From a bacterium (GTDB taxonomy: Bacteria > Chloroflexota > Dormibacteria > UBA8260 > Bog-877), in contig JAKAWF010000002.1 in the NCBI GenBank assembly GCA_021817025.1, forward strand, positions 1 through 10,171: a DNA stretch of 10,171 nucleotides, in the 5' to 3' direction. The position numbers were made by a program, and so were the translations under genes. Positions 6,547 through 10,171 of this stretch are shown piece after piece (position 1 is the first letter of the stretch; every line of letters begins with the position of its first letter). The notes under the pieces were generated by a model that saw only the letters and a program-made list of their open reading frames with translations, had not been told where the DNA came from and searched no databases.

Positions 6547-7908
6547 CTACAGTCCGCTCTTGCCGGTCAGGTACTTCTGATCCGTCGCGTCCAGCGCGGC
6601 CAGCGCGCTGGCAACCGACTGCTTACCCGTGACCGCGTTGAAGAATGCCGTGTCGAGGGCCGACTGGACCTCCGCGTAGGCGGCCGGAATCGGCCGCGGG
6701 ATGGTGTAGGGTGAGGCGGCTATCTCGTTTGATACCGCGATCCCCGGGTGACTGGCGAGAAAGCTCGCCGGAATCAGGGCTCGGGCCGGCGCGGAGACGG
6801 CCGCGTACCCAGTGTGCATGGACCAGTAGGCCATCGACTGGGGGCTCAGCAGGAACTTGATCACCTCCCACGCCGCCGCCTCCTGGGCCTTGGTGTGGTC
6901 GGCCATGATCACGAAGCCGAGACCCTGGGCGAGGTTGGCGGTGTGCCCGCTGCTGCCGGCGGGGTACGGCCAGACGCCCATGGGGAACTTCCCTGACACC
7001 GCATCCAGGGCCTTCTGGTACCCGGCCGAGGTGCCGTCACCAATGGCCAGCCTCCCCGCGGCCAGGTCCGCCCGGATCGTGTTCCCGTGCGCGAAGATCA
7101 TCAGCCCCTGGCTGTAGAGGGTGCGGAAGAAGTCAAAGGTGGCCACTCCCGCAGGGCTGTTCCAGTCAGTCTGGGTGTTGTTGGTACCCGGCTTGAAGAT
7201 ACTGCCTCCGTTCGACAGGAAGGGGGGGATCTCATGGGCCGAGGAGTTCTTCCAGGCCAGCGGGATCACCCCCGGGTCCTTCGCCTTCAGAAGCTTCAGG
7301 TCGGTGTAGAGCGCGCCCCAGGTTGCCGGCGGGCTGGTGATCCCGGCCGCCGTGAGCATCGGAATGTTGTAGTTGAGCTGTGACACCTTCATGCCGGCCA
7401 TCAGCCGGTAGTGCTGGCCCCCGACGTCGCCGTTGCTGAGGAACACGGGATCGAATTGAGCCCACTGCTGGGCGCTCAGCCCGTTCGAGCCGTACATGAA
7501 GGAGTTCAGGCTCACCAGCGCGTGGGCGCTCACAAACGCGTTGTCGTAGTGGCTGATCTCCGCCAGCAGGGGCGGATGCCCGGCCTCGAACGCCCCCAGC
7601 GCCTTGGTGCTGGCGCTGGTGATGTCCAAGCCCAGATGAACGCCATGCTGGCTCGCGTTGAACTTCGAAACCAGCGCCGACACCGCGTCCCCCACCGGAC
7701 CCGCGAGGTGCGACTCCCACAGGGTGACGCTGACCACCCCGGACCCCGTAGGTCTGGCGCCCGTGGTACTGCCGCAGGCCGCCAAGACCACCCCCAGCGC
7801 CGCCACCACAGCGGCCGACCCAACTCCCCGCCCCGACCGGCCCCAGCCCCGCCCGGCCGGCGTCCCGCGGCTCCATCGCCAGCGGCCATGCCGCTTCACT
7901 GCCCTCAT
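6547..7908 (-). CDS. ugpB: ABC transporter solute-binding lipoprotein, UgpB-like
   Basis: A substrate-binding lipoprotein of a CUT1-type importer, anchored outside the membrane. With the ATG at 7906-7908 it has 453 residues. That start has a strong AAGGAG site 7 bases upstream, which argues against the TTG 27 bases further out. Residues 1-30 are Arg-rich. The hydrophobic segment AAVVAALGVVLAAC ends in a lipobox with lipidation Cys45. The mature part has the family pattern: TLWESHL near the start, SQLNYNIPMLTAAGITSPPATW in the middle, and the C-terminal AAWEVIKFLLSPQSMAYWSMHTGYAAVS, where the W-x3-TGY stretch is typical of UgpB-like proteins. The substrate could be sn-glycerol-3-phosphate, a phosphodiester or a sugar; the sequence alone does not decide. 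It is the last gene of the operon, 86 bases after the permease stop. The n-region of about 29 residues is long for a signal peptide. Confidence 0.9.
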   Translation of the reverse strand: MRAVKRHGRWRWSRGTPAGRGWGRSGRGVGSAAVVAALGVVLAACGSTTGARPTGSGVVSVTLWESHLAGPVGDAVSALVSKFNASQHGVHLGLDITSASTKALGAFEAGHPPLLAEISHYDNAFVSAHALVSLNSFMYGSNGLSAQQWAQFDPVFLSNGDVGGQHYRLMAGMKVSQLNYNIPMLTAAGITSPPATWGALYTDLKLLKAKDPGVIPLAWKNSSAHEIPPFLSNGGSIFKPGTNNTQTDWNSPAGVATFDFFRTLYSQGLMIFAHGNTIRADLAAGRLAIGDGTSAGYQKALDAVSGKFPMGVWPYPAGSSGHTANLAQGLGFVIMADHTKAQEAAAWEVIKFLLSPQSMAYWSMHTGYAAVSAPARALIPASFLASHPGIAVSNEIAASPYTIPRPIPAAYAEVQSALDTAFFNAVTGKQSVASALAALDATDQKYLTGKSGL

Positions 7909-7910
7909 TT

Positions 7911-7921
7911 CTCCTCTCCTT
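7911..7921 (-). promoter_or_regulatory. Strong ribosome binding site of the binding-protein gene
   Basis: On the minus strand AAGGAG (7921-7916) lies 7 bases before the ATG at 7908, followed by a second GGAG. It is the best Shine-Dalgarno match in the window and fixes the start. It suits a protein needed in excess over the permeases. Confidence 0.75.
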
Positions 7922-7941
7922 CGCACCTTTCTCAATCAACC

Positions 7942-7957
7942 GCGCGCCCATGCGCGC
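7942..7957 (-). promoter_or_regulatory. GC hairpin between permease and binding-protein genes
   Basis: GCGCGC, four bases, GCGCGC: a 6-bp all-G/C stem in the 86-base gap between the second permease and the binding-protein gene. Such intercistronic hairpins in ABC operons (known for malE-malF) can hold up RNA decay and skew expression toward the binding protein. Here it lies upstream of that gene, so it could instead attenuate read-through or shield the 5' end of a processed transcript. The role is inferred. Confidence 0.3.
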
Positions 7958-7994
7958 TCTCCCTCAATCGCTTGCCCCACGCTGCCCAATTAGC

Positions 7995-8897
7995 TCATTC
8001 GGTCACTCCCCGGTCCTCCCCCACCACCGCCCGCACCATGTAGCGCTGTGTGAACACGAAGATGACCACCACCGGCACCAGTGCGATCACCGCGGCCGAG
8101 GTCAGGTCGCGCCAGTTGTTGGAGAAGCTGGCCATGTAATGGGACAGCGCCAGCTCCAGCGGTTCGACCGCCTTCGAGGACGTCATGATCAAGGGCCACT
8201 GGAACTGGCTCCACGAGACGATGAACGTCAGCAGAGTCACCGTGGCGACAGCGGGGCGTGCCGTCGGCACCGCCACCCGCCAGAGGTACTGGAACACGTT
8301 CGCCCCCTCCAGGCGGGCCACGTCCCAGAAGCTCTCCGGAAGCTGGAGAAAGGCCTGGCGAAAGAGGAAGATGGCGGCGCTCGAGGCGCCGAAGGGCAGG
8401 ATCAAGCCGGCGTAGCTGTCCAGCAGGCCGAGATGGAACATGACGTTGAATTGAGTCACGATCAGGGCCTGCTGCGGCAGCATCATGACCCCTATCGCCA
8501 CCAGGAAGAGGGCTTCCCGACCCCGGTAGTGGTACGCCGCCAGCCCCCATCCGGCGAGCACACCGGTGGTCAGCACCAGCACTATGGTCACCGAGGTGAT
8601 GAGCACACTGTTGAGAAAGTAGTGCACGATGTTGGTATGAGTGAGGATGTATCCGATCGACGCGAACTGCAGCGCCGGGATGAGCACGGGCGGGAGCGCA
8701 TAGGCGTCCCCATGCCGGCCGGTGGCGATGACCAGCACCCAGTACAGGGGCAGGATGAACACGAGCCCGATCACGAGCCCCGCCAGTCCGCGACCATGCC
8801 GATGCAGGCGGCCGGTCAAACCCGTTCGGCCCCCGTTTCCACCGGCTCCTTCGCGGCTGTGTGCTGCCGCCAACGGTGAGCTCCTCATGCGCAACAT
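7995..8897 (-). CDS. ugpE: ABC transporter permease, UgpE-like (CUT1 family)
   Basis: The second membrane subunit of the importer, 300 residues from the ATG at 8895-8897. A hydrophilic N-tail of about 37 residues precedes six predicted helices: about 38-58, 96-120, 128-150, 163-182, 216-240 and 267-283. The cytoplasmic loop that docks on the ATPase, the EAA motif, is at about 191-214 (WDVARLEGANVFQYLWRVAV), with the conserved G at 198. The C-terminus has the usual YMVRAVVGE-like end. The frame is open far upstream to 9425, but that part lies inside the preceding permease gene and is not translated. The ATG begins 2 bases after that gene's TAG, so translation is likely coupled; an in-frame ATG at 8888 is an alternative. 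It pairs with the permease encoded upstream (UgpA-like) to form the channel. Confidence 0.92.
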   Translation of the reverse strand: MLRMRSSPLAAAHSREGAGGNGGRTGLTGRLHRHGRGLAGLVIGLVFILPLYWVLVIATGRHGDAYALPPVLIPALQFASIGYILTHTNIVHYFLNSVLITSVTIVLVLTTGVLAGWGLAAYHYRGREALFLVAIGVMMLPQQALIVTQFNVMFHLGLLDSYAGLILPFGASSAAIFLFRQAFLQLPESFWDVARLEGANVFQYLWRVAVPTARPAVATVTLLTFIVSWSQFQWPLIMTSSKAVEPLELALSHYMASFSNNWRDLTSAAVIALVPVVVIFVFTQRYMVRAVVGEDRGVTE

Positions 8898-8899
8898 CC

Positions 8900-9937
8900 C
8901 TAGCGGTAGAAGACCCAGCGGCTGGAGAGCCGCTTCTGGACGAGTGTGATCACCAGCAGGATCACAAAGAGAATCAGACTCATCGTGGCCGCCAGCGAGA
9001 GGTGGTAGTAGGTGAACGCGGTCTGGTAGATCAGCACCGCATCCGTCGAGGTCGAGTAGGCTGGCCCGCCGCCCCGGCCCGACGCCCCGCCCGTGAGGGC
9101 GAAGATCTGCCCAAAGGCCTGCATGGTGTTGACGGTGGTCAGGATCAGCACCAGGAACGTGGTCGGGCTGAGCAGCGGCCAGATCACGCGCCTGAACATC
9201 GTGAAAGCCCTGGCGCCATCGACCCGCGCCGCTTCCACCACCTGCTCTGGGATCACCGACAAACCCGCCAGGAAGAGCACCGTGTAGAGGCCCACCGAAT
9301 GCCAGAGCGTGTACAGCATGATCGCCGGCATCGCCCAGTGGGGATCCTCCAACCAACCTAGCCGGGGCAAGCCGACATGGGTGAGCGCGAAGTTTGCCAG
9401 TCCGAACTGGGGATTGAAGATCCACACCCAGATGATCGAGGTGGCGATGAGCGGCGTCACGTGGGGCAGGAAGATCAGCGAGCGCGCAAAGCCACCACGG
9501 GCCTGCCTCACCCCCTCACGGAGCAGCAGTGCCAGCGCCAGGGCCACCAGCAGGGTGAGGGGGACCATGACCAGGACGAAATAGCCCGTGGTCAGCAGCG
9601 ACTGCCAGTAGAGGGGCTGGTTGAAGAGGGTGGAGAAGTTGCCGAGACCCCGGAACGTGGTCGCCCCAAAGACGTTCCAGTGGTAGAAGGCCAGCACGAA
9701 CAGCATCACCGCCGGCACGTAGAAGAAGGTCACGAAGATCGCCAGGGACGGCACCACCAACAGGTAGCCCATCAGAGGGCGCGCTGCCCGGGCCACCCAT
9801 GACTGGCCCCCCTCCAGGGAGAGCACCGCCCCTTGACCCGCCCCCACCCCCGCTGACGGGGCCGGCTGCTTGCTCCGGCCGGGGTCATAACTGCCAGGGG
9901 TCCCGGGGCGGCGACGCCAGGTCTTCTCCAACACCAT
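8900..9937 (-). CDS. ugpA: ABC transporter permease, UgpA-like (CUT1 family)
   Basis: The first membrane subunit, 345 residues from the ATG at 9935-9937. That ATG has AGGGAG 9 bases upstream, and its start lies 16 bases after the stop of the ATPase gene. The longer frame to 10015 overlaps the ATPase gene and lacks such a site. A cytoplasmic N-terminal extension of about 52 Pro/Gly/Arg-rich residues precedes the first helix (about 57-85). Further helices lie at about 115-140, 155-175, 203-225, 258-280 and 313-335. The EAA loop that contacts the ATPase is at about 233-256 (VEAARVDGARAFTMFRRVIW), with G241. The periplasmic loop around YHWNVFGATTFRGLGNF is typical of UgpA-like permeases. It ends with TAG at 8900-8902, almost touching the second permease. 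Confidence 0.93.
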   Translation of the reverse strand: MVLEKTWRRRPGTPGSYDPGRSKQPAPSAGVGAGQGAVLSLEGGQSWVARAARPLMGYLLVVPSLAIFVTFFYVPAVMLFVLAFYHWNVFGATTFRGLGNFSTLFNQPLYWQSLLTTGYFVLVMVPLTLLVALALALLLREGVRQARGGFARSLIFLPHVTPLIATSIIWVWIFNPQFGLANFALTHVGLPRLGWLEDPHWAMPAIMLYTLWHSVGLYTVLFLAGLSVIPEQVVEAARVDGARAFTMFRRVIWPLLSPTTFLVLILTTVNTMQAFGQIFALTGGASGRGGGPAYSTSTDAVLIYQTAFTYYHLSLAATMSLILFVILLVITLVQKRLSSRWVFYR

Positions 9938-9953
9938 TCGGTTTCGCTCCCTG

Positions 9954-10171
9954 CTATTGCAGCTCGCCGGCCACCAGAAAGGCGGGCAGCGTGGCGGCGG
10001 GCAGAGGATTGGCAATGGCGGGTTGGATACGGTGGATCCGGGCGCCGGTCTCGGGGTCGAAGAGATGCACCCGGTCGAGGCGCAAGGTCAGTCCCACCAC
10101 CTCACCTGCGCGGGGGAGCGGGCGGCCGTCGTTGACACTGACCACCAGGGTGTCGTCCCGGTGCCGGCAGT
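9954..10171 (-). CDS. ugpC: ABC transporter ATPase, MalK/UgpC/MsmX type, C-terminal part
   Basis: Only the last 71 codons lie in the window; the gene continues beyond 10171 on the minus strand, so the nucleotide-binding motifs are not visible. What is seen is the end of a TOBE regulatory domain: RDDTLVVSVNDGRPLPRAGEVVGLTLRLDRVHLFDPETGARI, with the hallmark LFDPETGxRI that closes MalK/UgpC/MsmX-type ATPases. About 26 further residues follow that hallmark, where family members usually stop. The gene ends with TAG at 9954-9956, 16 bases before the permease A start. This is the expected partner ATPase for the two permeases, and the position makes it the most upstream operon gene seen. Confidence 0.85.
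   Translation of the reverse strand, partial: CRHRDDTLVVSVNDGRPLPRAGEVVGLTLRLDRVHLFDPETGARIHRIQPAIANPLPAATLPAFLVAGELQ

Noticed and set aside
7950..8879. Plus-strand open frame of 309 codons opposite the UgpE-like permease
   Set aside because: His/Gln/Asp-rich shadow; the permease on the minus strand has helices and the EAA motif.
8898..9425. Upstream extension of the UgpE-like permease frame
   Set aside because: It lies inside the UgpA-like gene, is low-complexity, and the true start is the ATG just after that gene's stop.
1..10171. CRISPR array, tRNA, rRNA, integrase or transposase
   Set aside because: No regularly spaced repeats, no tRNA T-loop or acceptor pattern and no recombinase-like translation were seen on either strand.

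Overview
The window is strongly G+C-rich bacterial DNA with dense, G/C-ending codons, many GTG starts, few clear Shine-Dalgarno sites and a lipoprotein-type solute-binding protein. This suits a high-GC lineage such as Actinomycetota, Chloroflexota or Dormibacterota. No rRNA or marker gene is present to settle the phylum, so this is an inference from composition and gene content.

Layout: (1) Positions 1-549, minus strand, hold the C-terminal six-helix half of a YbfB/YjiJ-type MFS transporter. Its N-terminal half is missing and the frame breaks at a perfect 19-bp inverted repeat (540-598). (2) Positions 608-1402 (possibly to 1492), minus strand, encode a VIT1/CCC1-family Fe2+/Mn2+ transporter. 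(3) A divergent intergenic region (1403-1698) carries paired GGTTAA repeats and a 14-bp palindrome. It leads into a plus-strand gene (1699-3555) encoding an electron transfer flavoprotein with the beta and alpha subunits fused in one chain. (4) Converging on it, minus strand, is a two-component system: an OmpR-type response regulator (5046 to about 5879) followed with no spacer by its sensor kinase (3606-5045). (5) Positions 5880-6546 hold no convincing gene. They contain one AT-rich island and a terminator-like hairpin. (6) Positions 6547-10171, minus strand, are most of a carbohydrate/glycerol-3-phosphate-type (CUT1) ABC importer operon, read in the order ATPase (only the C-terminus is inside), permease A, permease E, solute-binding lipoprotein.

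How they work together: the ABC genes form one import machine in which the lipoprotein captures the substrate, two permeases form the channel and a MsmX/UgpC-like ATPase powers it. The regulator and kinase are a self-contained signalling pair of unknown stimulus. The ETF fusion would pass electrons from flavin dehydrogenases to a quinone reductase, but neither partner is in the window. The VIT protein handles Fe/Mn. I see no evidence that these blocks form one common pathway. I did not find a clearly novel multi-gene system. The items most worth a second look are the 59-bp hairpin at the MFS breakpoint, the single-chain ETF with altered flavin-site residues, and the repeat/palindrome array in front of it.
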